DNA of 64,000 nucleotides from Dyella terrae (GCF_022394535.1 NZ_CP089414.1:3782001-3846000), one strand, 5' to 3'; counted from the stretch's first letter, positions 1 to 9,343 are shown. The notes: generated from the letters alone by a model not told the origin. Made by a program: numbers and translations.

Positions 1-413
1 TGGCTGGCTACAAGGATGCGTTGGCGGCCGGGGGCCTGCCGTTCGATCCGCGCTACGTGGTGCAGGGCGAATTCACCTTCGGCTCTGGCGTCATCGCGGC
101 GCGCGAACTGTTTGCGCTGCCCGAGCTGCCCACGGCGATCTTTGCCGCCAACGACGATATGGCCGCGGGCGTGATGTGGGCCGCGAACGAGCGCGGCCTG
201 AAGGTGCCGAGGGATTTGTCGGTCTGCGGCTTCGACGACACGCCGCTGGCCACGCAACTGTGGCCGCCGCTCACCACCGTGCGCCAGCCCAGCCGCGAGA
301 TGGGCAAGCTCGCCGCGCTGCAATTGATGGAACTGCTGCGGGGACGTGGCGGCCTGCTGGTGCAGGTGCCCTATGCGCTGCAGTTGCGCGAATCGACCTC
401 GCAGGTGCCCTGA
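1..413 (+). CDS. LacI-family transcriptional regulator, C-terminal part (cut by window start)
   Basis: The open frame enters from the left edge (first full codon at position 3) and stops with TGA at 411-413, so only about 137 residues of the ligand-binding domain are visible. The sequence shows the hallmarks of a periplasmic-binding-like LacI/GalR sensor domain: an AGYKDAL-type helix, PTAIFAANDDMAAG (a conserved ligand/dimer loop), then DLSVCGFDDTPLA and LTTVRQP. The N-terminal helix-turn-helix lies outside the window. The gene ends about 200 bp before a GH3 beta-glucosidase, and palindromes typical of LacI operators sit before that gene and before the TonB receptor downstream, so it is probably the local sugar-responsive repressor. 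The effector is not readable from sequence. Confidence 0.9.
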   Translation, partial: AGYKDALAAGGLPFDPRYVVQGEFTFGSGVIAARELFALPELPTAIFAANDDMAAGVMWAANERGLKVPRDLSVCGFDDTPLATQLWPPLTTVRQPSREMGKLAALQLMELLRGRGGLLVQVPYALQLRESTSQVP

Positions 414-545
414 GGGCGGCCAGGTACTTCTAACGGTGCCGGGGTGGCTGCTGGTATGAGTGCCGCTTAATTGATTGATTTAAAATGACTTACTGGCCCG
501 GTCGTCCTTTGTCGGGCCCGGGTTTGGGCGTGTTGCAACGCAAAT

Positions 546-559
546 TGACAGCGCTGTCA
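546..559. promoter_or_regulatory. Putative LacI-family operator before the GH3 gene
   Basis: TGACAGCGCTGTCA is a perfect 14-bp palindrome with a central CG-type dyad, the form bound by LacI/GalR proteins. It lies 54 bp before the glucosidase start codon. The identical 14-mer occurs twice more at 3402-3415 and 3426-3439 before the TonB receptor, which supports a shared regulator. Confidence 0.75.
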
Positions 560-612
560 TTTCTGTCAGTCTCGGCGGCACCCGACTCCGAGGGAGAGCC
601 GGCCCCTGCCTG

Positions 613-3144
613 ATGGAGAGAGTCGTGCTGGCTTCCGCTCGTCGCTTGCCTTGTATCCCGACTGTTCTTTTCGTGGCGCTGGCCTGTGCCGGCGCAGGCA
701 TCGCGCAGGCGGACGATGCGACGACCATGCATCCCGATGCGTGGCCGCGTGCTACCTGGCCGTTCCCACGGGACGCCGCGTTGGAAGCACGCGTGTCTGG
801 TTTGCTGGCCAAGATGACGGTGGAGGAGAAGGTCGGCCAGTTGGTGCAGGCGGACATTCTCAGTGTGACGCCGGATGACGTACGCAACTACCACCTCGGT
901 GCGATTCTCGCCGGCGGCAATTCCAAACCGCGCGGCACCGTCACGGCCACGGTGGACGAATGGAAGGCAGCGTCCGAGTCGTTCTATCGCGCCGCGATGG
1001 AAGCCAAAAGCAATCACCCGCCGATCCCGCTGCTGTTTGGCATCGACGCCGTGCATGGCCACAACAATGTCGTGGGTGCCACGTTGTTCCCACAGAACTC
1101 CGCGCTCGGCAACGCGCACGATCCGGAACTGATTCGCGAGATCGGCGAAGCGACAGCCGCCGAAGTGCGTGCCACCGGCATCAACTGGAGTTTCGCACCC
1201 ACGCTCGCGGTACCGCAGGATGTGCGCTGGGGGCGATCGTACGAAGGCTATTCGCAGGATCCGAAGCTCGTCGCGCAGTACGCAAAGGCCATGATCGAAG
1301 GCCTGCAAGGCGAGGTTGGCACGCCGCAGTTCCTGAATGGTTCGCACGTGCTTGCTTCAGCCAAGCATTTCCTCGCCGACGGCGGTACCAAGAACGGCAA
1401 GGACCGAAGGGACGCACAGATCACCGAGGCTGAGCTGCGCGACATCCACGCGGCAGGCTACGTGCCCGCGATCGATGCGGGTGTGCAGGTGATCATGGCC
1501 TCGTTCTCCAGTTGGAACGGCCGGAAGATCACGGGCGACAAGGCGTTGATCACCGACGTGCTCAAGCAACGCATGGATTTCCAGGGACTCGTGGTCGGCG
1601 ACTGGAATGCGCATGGGCAGGTGCCGCGTTGCACGAATGAGGATTGCCCGGTTGCCTACAACGCCGGCCTCGACATGCTGATGGCACCCGATAGCTGGCG
1701 CGGCCTCTACGAACACACGCTGGCCGAGGTGAAATCCGGCGTGATCCCGATGGCGCGGCTCAATGATGCGGTCGCGCGCATCCTGCGTGTGAAGTTTCGT
1801 GCGGGCTTGTTCGAGGCTGGCGCGCCGTCCTCGCAGCCCATCGTGCAGACGGCGAACCAGGTCGTCGGCAGCCCGGCGCATCGCGCCATTGCACGCCGTG
1901 CCGTGCGTGAATCGCTGGTGTTGCTGAAGAACAACGGCGACGTGCTGCAGCTCGACCCACGCAAGCGCATCCTGGTCGCGGGCGAAGGTGCGGACAACAT
2001 CTCCCGGCAGAGTGGCGGCTGGACGCTCAATTGGCAGGGCACAGGGCTGAAGAACACGGACTTCCCGGGCGCGCAGTCCATCGGCGCCGGCATCGTCGCG
2101 CAGGTGAAGGCTGCGGGCGGTTCGGCGGAGATCGATACGGACGGCCATTTCACGACAAAGCCCGACGTCGCCATCGTCGTGTTTGGTGAAGACCCTTATG
2201 CGGAATTCCAGGGCGATATTCCTAATCTTTTGTTCCACCCCGGTGATGATCGCGACCTCGATCTCATTCGCCATCTGCGTGGCCAAGGCATTCCGGTGGT
2301 CGCCGTGTTCCTCAGTGGCCGCCCGCTGTGGGTGAATCGCGAGATCAATGCGGCCGATGCGTTCGTTGCCGCATGGTTGCCGGGCAGCGAAGGCGGCGGC
2401 GTGGCGGATGTGTTGTTGCGTAAGGCGGACAGCAGCGTCGCCAACGACTTCCACGGCAAGCTCGCCTACGCCTGGCCACGCACGGCCGTGGTGGGGCCGG
2501 GCGCACCGCAGTTTTCGTTGGGCTATGGCCTGACCTATGCCGATCACCATGCGTTGCCCAAGCTACCCGAAGCATCGGGCATCACAGGTGAGCAGATTCC
2601 GGTCGGTAGCTATCTCGATCGGGGCAAGGCTGTGCATGGCTATGCCTTCACGCTGATGGACGCCAAGGGCGCCTCCATGACGGGCGACGTGTCGCCTGTA
2701 ACCACGCCGGACGGCAGCCTGCACATGGCCGCGCTCGACTACAAGGCACAGGAAGACGCACGTCGCTTCACCTGGCAGGCGGACAACGCTCAGTTGTCGA
2801 TTCATGCACGTACGCCGCTGGATCTTGATCGCGAAACCAATGGCGACGTGTTGTTGGTGATGACCCTGCGCGTTGACGCGCTCCCCGCGCGGAACGTATG
2901 GGTAGCCATGGGCTGCGGCAGCGCTTGTCAGGGACGCGTGACACTCAGCAAAACCTTGTCGACATTCGCACCCGGACAGTGGGTGCGCGTGGGCGTGCCG
3001 TTGAAGTGTTTTCGCGCGGCGGGTGCGGATATGCACCACGTCGATCAGCCGTTTGTGTGGGGTGCGAGCAAGGGCGCGGACATCGCGATTTCCCGAGTCG
3101 CGCTGGGCACCGATGTGGATCAGGTGGCTGATTGCGTCAAGTGA
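613..3144 (+). CDS. Secreted glycoside hydrolase family 3 beta-glucosidase (exo-1,4-beta-glucosidase type)
   Basis: This 843-residue protein hydrolyses terminal beta-glucosides, probably releasing glucose from beta-glucan oligomers in the periplasm or outside the cell. A signal peptide is visible (hydrophobic run around residues 16-32 ending AQA). The GH3 N-terminal barrel begins near MTVEEKVGQL, with the substrate loops LFGIDAVHGHNN, SAKHFLADGG and the nucleophile in GLVVGDWN (Asp330). The C-terminal alpha/beta sandwich starts near RAVRESLVLLKNNG, and a further C-terminal domain of about 190 residues follows, as in the larger bacterial exo-1,4-beta-glucosidases. A LacI-type operator sits upstream and the TonB receptor and halogenase follow on the same strand, so it belongs to an inducible sugar-uptake locus. 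The start is the first ATG before the signal peptide. Confidence 0.95.
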   Translation: MERVVLASARRLPCIPTVLFVALACAGAGIAQADDATTMHPDAWPRATWPFPRDAALEARVSGLLAKMTVEEKVGQLVQADILSVTPDDVRNYHLGAILAGGNSKPRGTVTATVDEWKAASESFYRAAMEAKSNHPPIPLLFGIDAVHGHNNVVGATLFPQNSALGNAHDPELIREIGEATAAEVRATGINWSFAPTLAVPQDVRWGRSYEGYSQDPKLVAQYAKAMIEGLQGEVGTPQFLNGSHVLASAKHFLADGGTKNGKDRRDAQITEAELRDIHAAGYVPAIDAGVQVIMASFSSWNGRKITGDKALITDVLKQRMDFQGLVVGDWNAHGQVPRCTNEDCPVAYNAGLDMLMAPDSWRGLYEHTLAEVKSGVIPMARLNDAVARILRVKFRAGLFEAGAPSSQPIVQTANQVVGSPAHRAIARRAVRESLVLLKNNGDVLQLDPRKRILVAGEGADNISRQSGGWTLNWQGTGLKNTDFPGAQSIGAGIVAQVKAAGGSAEIDTDGHFTTKPDVAIVVFGEDPYAEFQGDIPNLLFHPGDDRDLDLIRHLRGQGIPVVAVFLSGRPLWVNREINAADAFVAAWLPGSEGGGVADVLLRKADSSVANDFHGKLAYAWPRTAVVGPGAPQFSLGYGLTYADHHALPKLPEASGITGEQIPVGSYLDRGKAVHGYAFTLMDAKGASMTGDVSPVTTPDGSLHMAALDYKAQEDARRFTWQADNAQLSIHARTPLDLDRETNGDVLLVMTLRVDALPARNVWVAMGCGSACQGRVTLSKTLSTFAPGQWVRVGVPLKCFRAAGADMHHVDQPFVWGASKGADIAISRVALGTDVDQVADCVK

Positions 3145-3180
3145 TGGAAGGGCATGCTTGGGTTGGGTGTCGCAGGCTCT

Positions 3181-3204
3181 GTAGGTAGGCGTAACTCGCC
3201 CTAC
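3181..3204 (+). terminator. Possible stem-loop downstream of the GH3 gene
   Basis: GTAG and GGCG (3181-3184, 3188-3191) pair with CGCC and CTAC (3197-3204) around a 5-nt loop, 37 bp after the glucosidase stop. There is no T-tract, so this is at best a weak or Rho-assisted terminator. Confidence 0.3.
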
Positions 3205-3401
3205 GGGGTTGCTGGTCGGCAAGGATGCGTTAGTGGTTACGGGCCATGGACGGCTGGATGTCTATTTGCTTTTGCACAAAAAATGGCCACGCGAACATAA
3301 TCAGTGGTCGAACAAAGCGCGTAACAGTAGGCCTGCGGAAGAGTTCGATGCCTTGCTGCCGCGCGTCAAGCTTCTGCAAGGGAACCGTTTTATGATCGCC
3401 A

Positions 3402-3415
3402 TGACAGCGCTGTCA
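3402..3415. promoter_or_regulatory. Putative LacI-family operator 1 before the TonB receptor
   Basis: TGACAGCGCTGTCA is repeated exactly as at 546-559. It lies in the 370-bp gap between the glucosidase and the TonB receptor. No gene is supported in that gap, so it is best read as the promoter region of the receptor-halogenase unit. Confidence 0.75.
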
Positions 3416-3425
3416 TGACCAATAA

Positions 3426-3439
3426 TGACAGCGCTGTCA
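3426..3439. promoter_or_regulatory. Putative LacI-family operator 2 before the TonB receptor
   Basis: This is the third exact copy of TGACAGCGCTGTCA. It is centred 24 bp after the previous copy and 75 bp before the receptor ATG. Tandem sites close to two helical turns apart suggest binding by two dimers and tighter control here than at the glucosidase. Confidence 0.75.
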
Positions 3440-3514
3440 TCGTGGGGATGAGATCAGCCAGTCGCCGTCGAGGGCGGTGACGCCAACAATCCGAACGAAT
3501 GGAGGGGAAGCCAG

Positions 3515-5947
3515 ATGAAGTTGCGCTATTCGGCGTTGTATATCGCCATGTCCCTAGTGCTCGCACCGAGCGGGGTGCTGGCCGCGGATCAGGATGCAGC
3601 GCCGCAGAGCGCGCCTTCGCAAAATCCAGCGGCACCGTCCGACAAGAAGGTGAAGCAGCTCGATGCTATTTCGGTGACCGCGACCAAACGCGAGACGCCG
3701 CTGCAGAAAACCCCGGTGGCTGTCAGCGCCATCACGCCCGACACGCTCGACAAGGAGCGTGTCATGACGGTGCAGGATCTGACCAAGCTCGTGCCGGGCC
3801 TGCAGGGCACCAGCGAAGGCGACCATGGTGTCGTCACGATGACCCTGCGCGGCATCGGCAATGACAGCGCCAAGACCGAATACGCAGACCCGGAAGTGGC
3901 GACTTTTGTCGATGGCGTGTACACGCCGCGTGCGGAAGCCGCCTCGGGCCTGCTGCTGGACATGGATGGCGTGGAAGTGCTGCGCGGCCCGCAGGGCACG
4001 CTGTGGGGCCGTAACTCCACCGCAGGTGCCATTAGCTTTCAGACGGCCAAACCGGATATCGGCGCGGGCTTCTACGGTAACGCCCAGGTGGAAGCGGGCA
4101 ACTATAACCAGATGGGCGCGCGTGCTGCGGTCAATCTGCCGATCAGCGACACGTTCGCCATGCGCGTAGCGATGGTGCATGAGCAGCACGACGGCTATGT
4201 GGATTACCAGAACCCGTCCAGCGAACTGCCGAGCGTGGCGCAGCAACAGCAGGCCTATCTGGCCTCAGGTGGCAATCCGGCGAAGTTCCAGCCGATCAAT
4301 GCCGACCAGTACGTGCAGAGCGGTAAGAAGTACAACTCGCAGGATCAGTCTGCGGTGCGTGTGAGCGCGTTGTGGCAACCCAGCGATGCGTTCAAGTGGA
4401 ATCTCTCGTACGAGTACTTCCTCGATCGCGGCACGCCCGACCTGAGCCTGATGCAGACGCCACGCCCCGGTCAGAACTTCTGGTCTGCCCTGATCGACAC
4501 CGCACCGTACCTGGACCGCACCTCCAAGACGCTGCGTAGTCGCATGGACTGGAACATCAACGACGGCATGCAGCTCAGCTATATCGCGGGCTACAACCGT
4601 TATTCGGGCAAGAGCGACTACGATCAGGATGTCGGCGTTGCCGTACCCACCAGCTTCACCACCGGTGGCGTGTATCAGGACGACCGCACCAACTACTCCA
4701 ACTATGAAAGCTGGAGCCAGGAAGTGGATCTGAAGTCCAGCGGACCACAGCTGGTCGATTGGATTGTTGGCGCCTACTACGCGTACGAAGACAACAACAT
4801 CCGCTTCGACATCCCCATCATGAACGGCACCCAGTACGGTTCGGTGAACTGGCAGGGCTCCTTCATCCAGCCGAAGGAAACGGTGAAGTCGTCCGCGCTG
4901 TTTGGTCAGGCGACGTGGCATATCAGCGATCACTGGCGCCTGACGGGTGGCGCGCGCTGGTCGCACGACACCAAGGAAAACCAGGGCGGCATCAACTGGG
5001 GTTGGGATTACGATCCCACAGTGCCGCAGGTGCCGATCTCACCGGGTGTGTATCCCAATCCGTCCAACGGCTTCACCATCTCGCAGCAGAACACCGCCAA
5101 GTACAGCAAGAGCAAGCCGACGTGGCTGGTTCGCGTCGATACCGACATCAGTTCCAATGGATTGCTGTACGCCAGCGTTTCCACCGGCTACAAGTCGGGC
5201 GGCACGCAAGACGCCGGCACGCTTTATCAGCCGGAAACGCTGACCAACTATGAAATCGGCAGCAAGTTCACTTTCCTCGATGGCCACATGACGTGGAACT
5301 CGGCCATCTACTACGAAGACTTCAAGAACTTCCAGCTTTCCGCGCCCATCGTTTATCCAGACGGCAACCACGGCCTGGGCTTCTCCAACGTGGGCGGCAG
5401 CACGGAAGTCTTCGGCATCGAGTCGGAACTGGCGTACCAGCAGAAAGACGATCGGTTCAATCTGATCTTCTCGTCCATTCCCAAGAAGAAGCTTGGCACG
5501 CTGCAATACGCAGGCAGTAACGACTATCAGGGTCTGCCTGCCTGTCCGCCGGCGTCCAACCTTGCCAGTTGCATGAACGTCACCGGCAACGATCTGCCGC
5601 ATGCGCCGAACGTCTCGCTCACGGCGATCTACGAGCATGATTTCCATCTCGGCAACGGTGGTCGCCTCACGCCTCGTTTGAGCGCGCAGTACCAGAGCAC
5701 GCAGTGGCTGAGCTACTTCAACCTGGGTTCGGGTGACCAGCAGAAGGCGTATACGCGCGGCGATATCTCGTTGCGTTATACGGAGCCGGGTGACAAGTGG
5801 TGGGTCAATGCCTATGTGCAGAACGTGTCGGATGGAAAGATCCGCACCAGCGCGGCGCGCTTCCTGATGCCGGATGGATCGTTGCAGTACGTGTCGCAGT
5901 ACCTCGCGCCACGTACCTACGGCGTGCAGCTCGGCGTCTGGTTCTGA
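3515..5947 (+). CDS. TonB-dependent outer-membrane receptor (probable oligosaccharide transporter)
   Basis: This 810-residue outer-membrane active transporter is energised by TonB-ExbBD. It has a signal peptide (residues 1-23, ending VLA), a TonB-box-like LDAISVTA at 49-56, a plug domain (about 60-175) with the conserved LRGIG and VLRGPQGTLWGRNSTAGAI stretches, and a 22-strand barrel that ends with the outer-membrane signature aromatic residue (GVQLGVWF). The start is set by GGAGGGG at 3501-3507. It sits between a GH3 glucosidase and a halogenase-like protein and is preceded by two LacI-type operators, so a beta-glucoside or related oligosaccharide is the likely substrate. The substrate is inferred from context only. 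Confidence 0.93.
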   Translation: MKLRYSALYIAMSLVLAPSGVLAADQDAAPQSAPSQNPAAPSDKKVKQLDAISVTATKRETPLQKTPVAVSAITPDTLDKERVMTVQDLTKLVPGLQGTSEGDHGVVTMTLRGIGNDSAKTEYADPEVATFVDGVYTPRAEAASGLLLDMDGVEVLRGPQGTLWGRNSTAGAISFQTAKPDIGAGFYGNAQVEAGNYNQMGARAAVNLPISDTFAMRVAMVHEQHDGYVDYQNPSSELPSVAQQQQAYLASGGNPAKFQPINADQYVQSGKKYNSQDQSAVRVSALWQPSDAFKWNLSYEYFLDRGTPDLSLMQTPRPGQNFWSALIDTAPYLDRTSKTLRSRMDWNINDGMQLSYIAGYNRYSGKSDYDQDVGVAVPTSFTTGGVYQDDRTNYSNYESWSQEVDLKSSGPQLVDWIVGAYYAYEDNNIRFDIPIMNGTQYGSVNWQGSFIQPKETVKSSALFGQATWHISDHWRLTGGARWSHDTKENQGGINWGWDYDPTVPQVPISPGVYPNPSNGFTISQQNTAKYSKSKPTWLVRVDTDISSNGLLYASVSTGYKSGGTQDAGTLYQPETLTNYEIGSKFTFLDGHMTWNSAIYYEDFKNFQLSAPIVYPDGNHGLGFSNVGGSTEVFGIESELAYQQKDDRFNLIFSSIPKKKLGTLQYAGSNDYQGLPACPPASNLASCMNVTGNDLPHAPNVSLTAIYEHDFHLGNGGRLTPRLSAQYQSTQWLSYFNLGSGDQQKAYTRGDISLRYTEPGDKWWVNAYVQNVSDGKIRTSAARFLMPDGSLQYVSQYLAPRTYGVQLGVWF

Positions 5948-6003
5948 TGAGCAGGGCGGCTCCCCATGGAGTTCATGCCGCCCATGATTTGCCGTTCTGC
6001 AGG

Positions 6004-6023
6004 CGACGCTTCGGAAGGCGTCG
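6004..6023 (+). other. Intercistronic stem-loop between the receptor and halogenase genes
   Basis: CGACGC (6004-6009) pairs with GCGTCG (6018-6023) around an 8-nt loop in the 172-bp spacer. No T-tract follows and no promoter is evident, so it more likely tunes processing or stability of a shared transcript than ends it. Confidence 0.3.
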
Positions 6024-6119
6024 TCGTCCCTCCCCTTGAATGGCGCTTTGCCGGGTCCACGTGGGGTGGCCCGGCGTTTCTTTCATGCCTTCGTTTGCGA
6101 CAAAGCGCGGGGAGACTTC

Positions 6120-7685
6120 ATGGCTCGTCTGAAGAAAGTGTTGATCGTCGGCGGCGGCACGGCGGGCTGGCTCGCCGCGTGCTATCTCGCCAAGGCGGTG
6201 AATGCGGTCGATCCGCAAAGTGTGCAGGTGCATCTGGTGGAATCGCCGGACATCGGTCTGCTCGGGGTAGGGGAGGCAACCTTTCCTTCGATCCGCGGCA
6301 CGCTCGCTGCCATCGGTCTCGACGAACGTCGCTTCCTGGTCGGTGCGACGGCGACTTACAAGCAGGGTATCCACTACCGTCATTGGATTCGCCCGCCAGG
6401 CGCACCGGGTGCCGATCACTTCTTCCACCCCTTCAATGCACCGAGCCAGCGCCCCGGTGGGCCGGAACTGCTGCCGTACTGGCTGCTGGGCGCGGCGCCC
6501 GAAGGCATGCCATTCGCCGATGCGGTGTCGATGCAGACCGCGCTGGTCGATCATTCGCGTGCACCTAAACGATTCAATGACCCGGATTATCAGGGGCCGA
6601 TGAACCACGCGTTCCATTTCGATGCGGCATGCTTCGCTCGCTTACTCGCCGAACACGGACAGGAAACCCTGGGTGTCAAACGCCACGTAGCGACGGTGGA
6701 GCGCACCGAGCTGGACGAGCATGGCGCCATCGCGCGTGTGGTGACCAAGGAACTGGGCGAGCTTACCGCCGACCTGTACGTGGACTGCACTGGCTTGCGC
6801 GGCATGTTGATCGGCAACGTCATGCAATCACCGTTCCGCAGCCGCGCCGACGTGCTATTTGCCGACCGGGCCGTGGCCATGCAGGTGCCTTATGAGAAGG
6901 CCGATACGCCGATCCCGTCCTACACCATTTCCACCGCGCAGGAGGCGGGTTGGATCTGGGACATTGGTCTGCAAAAGCGCCGCGGCGTGGGTTACGTCTA
7001 CTCGTCGCGACATACGTCCGATGAGCGCGCGGAAGAAGTCTTCCGGGGTTACCTTGGTGCTGCCGCCGAAGGCCTCAAGGCCATGCACATCAAGTTCGAA
7101 ACGGGTTATCGACCCGAGCATTGGCGCAAGAACTGCATAGCCGTGGGCCTCGCGGGTGGTTTCGTCGAACCGTTGGAATCCACCGGCATCGCGCTGATCG
7201 AGTTGGCGACGTATCTGCTTACGCACTTGCTTCCCAACGATACGGACGAGATGGAGCGTGCCGCGCGGCATTTCAACGAGATGATGGTGGCGCGCTATGA
7301 CCGCATCATCGACTTCATCAAAATGCACTACTGTCTGAGCCAGCGTCGCGACTCGTCCTTCTGGATCGACAATGCCGATCCCGCAAGCATCCCGTACACC
7401 CTTCAGGACAAACTGGCGCAGTGGAAACATCGTCCACCGCATCGGCTCGATTTCGTCAGCGACCTCGAAATGTTCCTGGTGTCGAGCTGGCAATACGTGT
7501 TGTACGGCATGGAATTCGAGACGGACTTCAGTGCCATGCGCAGTGCGTATCCACGTGTGGATGAAGCGCGGCAGGAGTTTCGCAACATCCAGCTTGCCGC
7601 GTCGCAAGCACTGCATGATCTACCCGATCATCGGTCATTGGTGGAGCGGATGTGCCGGGAGTATCGGGAGCGCGCCTTGGCTTGA
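6120..7685 (+). CDS. Flavin-dependent tryptophan-halogenase-family protein
   Basis: This 521-residue protein is of the PrnA/RebH-like FAD-dependent halogenase family. The start at 6120 is chosen because GGGGAGA lies just upstream and the Rossmann motif VLIVGGGTAGW begins at residue 7. The conserved GVGEATFPS follows at 49-57, then a lysine at 81 (ATYKQGI) in the position of the catalytic lysine, and EPLESTG, which carries the family's catalytic glutamate. The usual WxWxIP motif reads GWIWDIG here, so its proline is missing. Members of this clade are common beside TonB receptors in sugar loci of Xanthomonadales and Caulobacter, and their physiological substrate is not established. The reductase partner is not in the window. 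Confidence 0.85.
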   Translation: MARLKKVLIVGGGTAGWLAACYLAKAVNAVDPQSVQVHLVESPDIGLLGVGEATFPSIRGTLAAIGLDERRFLVGATATYKQGIHYRHWIRPPGAPGADHFFHPFNAPSQRPGGPELLPYWLLGAAPEGMPFADAVSMQTALVDHSRAPKRFNDPDYQGPMNHAFHFDAACFARLLAEHGQETLGVKRHVATVERTELDEHGAIARVVTKELGELTADLYVDCTGLRGMLIGNVMQSPFRSRADVLFADRAVAMQVPYEKADTPIPSYTISTAQEAGWIWDIGLQKRRGVGYVYSSRHTSDERAEEVFRGYLGAAAEGLKAMHIKFETGYRPEHWRKNCIAVGLAGGFVEPLESTGIALIELATYLLTHLLPNDTDEMERAARHFNEMMVARYDRIIDFIKMHYCLSQRRDSSFWIDNADPASIPYTLQDKLAQWKHRPPHRLDFVSDLEMFLVSSWQYVLYGMEFETDFSAMRSAYPRVDEARQEFRNIQLAASQALHDLPDHRSLVERMCREYRERALA

Positions 7686-7769
7686 CCCCCCCGATCTGCA
7701 CGGCGTGCCAACCCTGAAGCATCCGGTTGCCGCGCCCATGGATACGGGGTGTCCGCGCATTAACCGACT

Positions 7770-8117
7770 TCACGACGGGCGGCGTTTGAACACCGCACGG
7801 TTCTCGAACACCATGCTGAGCACAGCCCAGAGGCCGCCGAACAGAATTCCGCCGAGGATCGTCGACACAAGCATGGAGTCGTAGAAGAACCGGTGCGCGG
7901 TCATGGCAACCCATATCGACGGTAGAAGCGCGGCCGCGGTCCACGGCCATGGTGGGCCATATCCGATCTCCGCATGACAACTGTGGCAGGCCTTATGGCC
8001 CCTGCGCACTTCGAGGGTGCAGTGAGGGCAGATGATGTAGTCAGGGGACAAGAAGGCCACCGTGGGGCGAAAGGCCACCACCGTATGCGCGGAACAGTAT
8101 TCGTTCCATCGGATCAA
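7770..8117 (-). CDS. Small zinc-ribbon membrane protein
   Basis: This protein of up to 115 residues has an unknown role. A zinc-ribbon knuckle pair is visible (ICPHC and ACHSC, about residues 29-50), followed by two hydrophobic helices (WPWTAAALLPSIWVAM and TILGGILFGGLWAVLSMVF) and a basic tail. The layout resembles small membrane proteins in which an N-terminal cytoplasmic zinc ribbon precedes transmembrane segments. The start is uncertain: a later in-frame GTG would bring the ribbon closer to the N-terminus. It is convergent with the halogenase gene and follows the hydrolase on the same strand with a 51-bp gap. Confidence 0.6.
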   Translation of the reverse strand: MIRWNEYCSAHTVVAFRPTVAFLSPDYIICPHCTLEVRRGHKACHSCHAEIGYGPPWPWTAAALLPSIWVAMTAHRFFYDSMLVSTILGGILFGGLWAVLSMVFENRAVFKRRPS

Positions 8118-8168
8118 TCTGAAATGGCGGCCGTTCGGGCTAACCAGGTCACCGAGTGGGCGCTCGTC

Positions 8169-9191
8169 TTACTCTCGTCCATCCGATGCCTTCTGAATCA
8201 CCTGAGCGACCGCTTTGGCGACCGTCGCAGGCTGATCGAGTTGAATGTCGTGCGACGTATTGGCAACGGTGACGAGACTGCTTCGCGTCGATGTGGCTGC
8301 GATGGCGGACTGGGTCTTCTCTTTGGCCAGCTCCAGCGATGCGCGGACGTCGGCGGGCGCATCTGCATAAGTGCCTGAGGCCGACAACACGATCATGGGC
8401 AGCGTACCGAGCGATGGCGTGGAGGCTGCCGGCTGACTGAATACGGTGAGGTTGTCGTGCAACTCCGACGACAACGTTTGCCAGAACGCCGGCTTGCGTT
8501 TGTAGGTCGCGATGGCCGCGTTCACTTCCGCGCTGGCTTGGGCGTTGCCCGCGGCGACGCAGCTTTTCAACGCGGGCGGTGGCGATGCCAATTCATGCTT
8601 TTCGGCAGCTTCCTTGCACTGGTCGATGAACGCAAAGCGATGTGTGGCCATGGCGTCTTCTTCCTTTGCCCATGCCGGCGCGTACGCCGCTACGTTCTGC
8701 GCGGGAGGATCGATCAGTACGACACCGGCTACATCGCCGGCGTAAGTGGCGGCATAGCGCCGTACGATGTTGGTGCCCAGCGAATGCCCAGCCAGGACCA
8801 ACGGTGTCTTGAGCCCGGCTTTATGGATCAGGGCGTGCAGGTCGGAGACGTCGGCGGCCAGGTCACGTGGCATGGGGCCGAGGTCACTGAAGCCGTAACC
8901 GGCGCGGTCATATGAGCAGACCCGATAGTGCGCGGCGAGCAATGGCTGCAGGCGAAACCATGTGGTGGTGTCGGCATGTGAGCCGGACTCAAGCAGCACG
9001 GTGGGCGAACCATTGCCCTCGCAACGAAGGTTGAGCCTGCGATGGGGCGCGATCTCCACCGGTGTTCCCGCGTGGGCATAGCTGTCGGGAATGCTTTGCA
9101 GGAGGGGGACGTCAGCGCCTTCCGCGTGGGCAACGAACCCCCATACGGATAGCGGCAGCAAACAGGCGAACAGGCGACGGCTTCCTTTCAC
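8169..9191 (-). CDS. Exported alpha/beta hydrolase
   Basis: This 340-residue serine hydrolase has a signal peptide (residues 1-23, ending AHA). The nucleophile elbow is GHSLG at 135-139 (Ser137), the Asp/Gly-rich YDRAGYGFS segment is at 94-102, the acid residue probably lies near VLIDPPAQ or the later VLSASG strand, and the histidine is in VANTSHDIQ near the C-terminus. The fold family covers esterases, lipases and haloperoxidase-like enzymes, and nothing here fixes the substrate. It stands alone, 150 bp from the next minus-strand gene. Confidence 0.8.
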   Translation of the reverse strand: MKGSRRLFACLLPLSVWGFVAHAEGADVPLLQSIPDSYAHAGTPVEIAPHRRLNLRCEGNGSPTVLLESGSHADTTTWFRLQPLLAAHYRVCSYDRAGYGFSDLGPMPRDLAADVSDLHALIHKAGLKTPLVLAGHSLGTNIVRRYAATYAGDVAGVVLIDPPAQNVAAYAPAWAKEEDAMATHRFAFIDQCKEAAEKHELASPPPALKSCVAAGNAQASAEVNAAIATYKRKPAFWQTLSSELHDNLTVFSQPAASTPSLGTLPMIVLSASGTYADAPADVRASLELAKEKTQSAIAATSTRSSLVTVANTSHDIQLDQPATVAKAVAQVIQKASDGRE

Positions 9192-9293
9192 GACCTTCCC
9201 CTTGGTGCGCCACAGCCCGGCGAGCTGCTTGGCGTGCCTGGGAGTGGACTACCTGGGGGCGCGAAAGTTCGATGATACGTAGGTCGAGACGGC

Positions 9294-9324
9294 TGCGCCG
9301 CCGGTCACCAGGACCGGCGGCGCA
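9294..9324 (-). terminator. Strong GC stem-loop between two minus-strand genes
   Basis: A perfect 13-bp inverted repeat (9294-9306 with 9312-9324, 5-nt loop) lies 20 bp after the stop of the gene at 9344-9805. It lacks a clear T-tract, so it may be a Rho-assisted terminator or a transcript stabiliser. Confidence 0.45.
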
Positions 9325-9343
9325 CCGAAACGAACGTCAATGC

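Noticed and set aside
1357..2550. 397-codon minus-strand frame in the GH3 gene
   Set aside because: Antisense shadow of the glucosidase with no recognisable motif.
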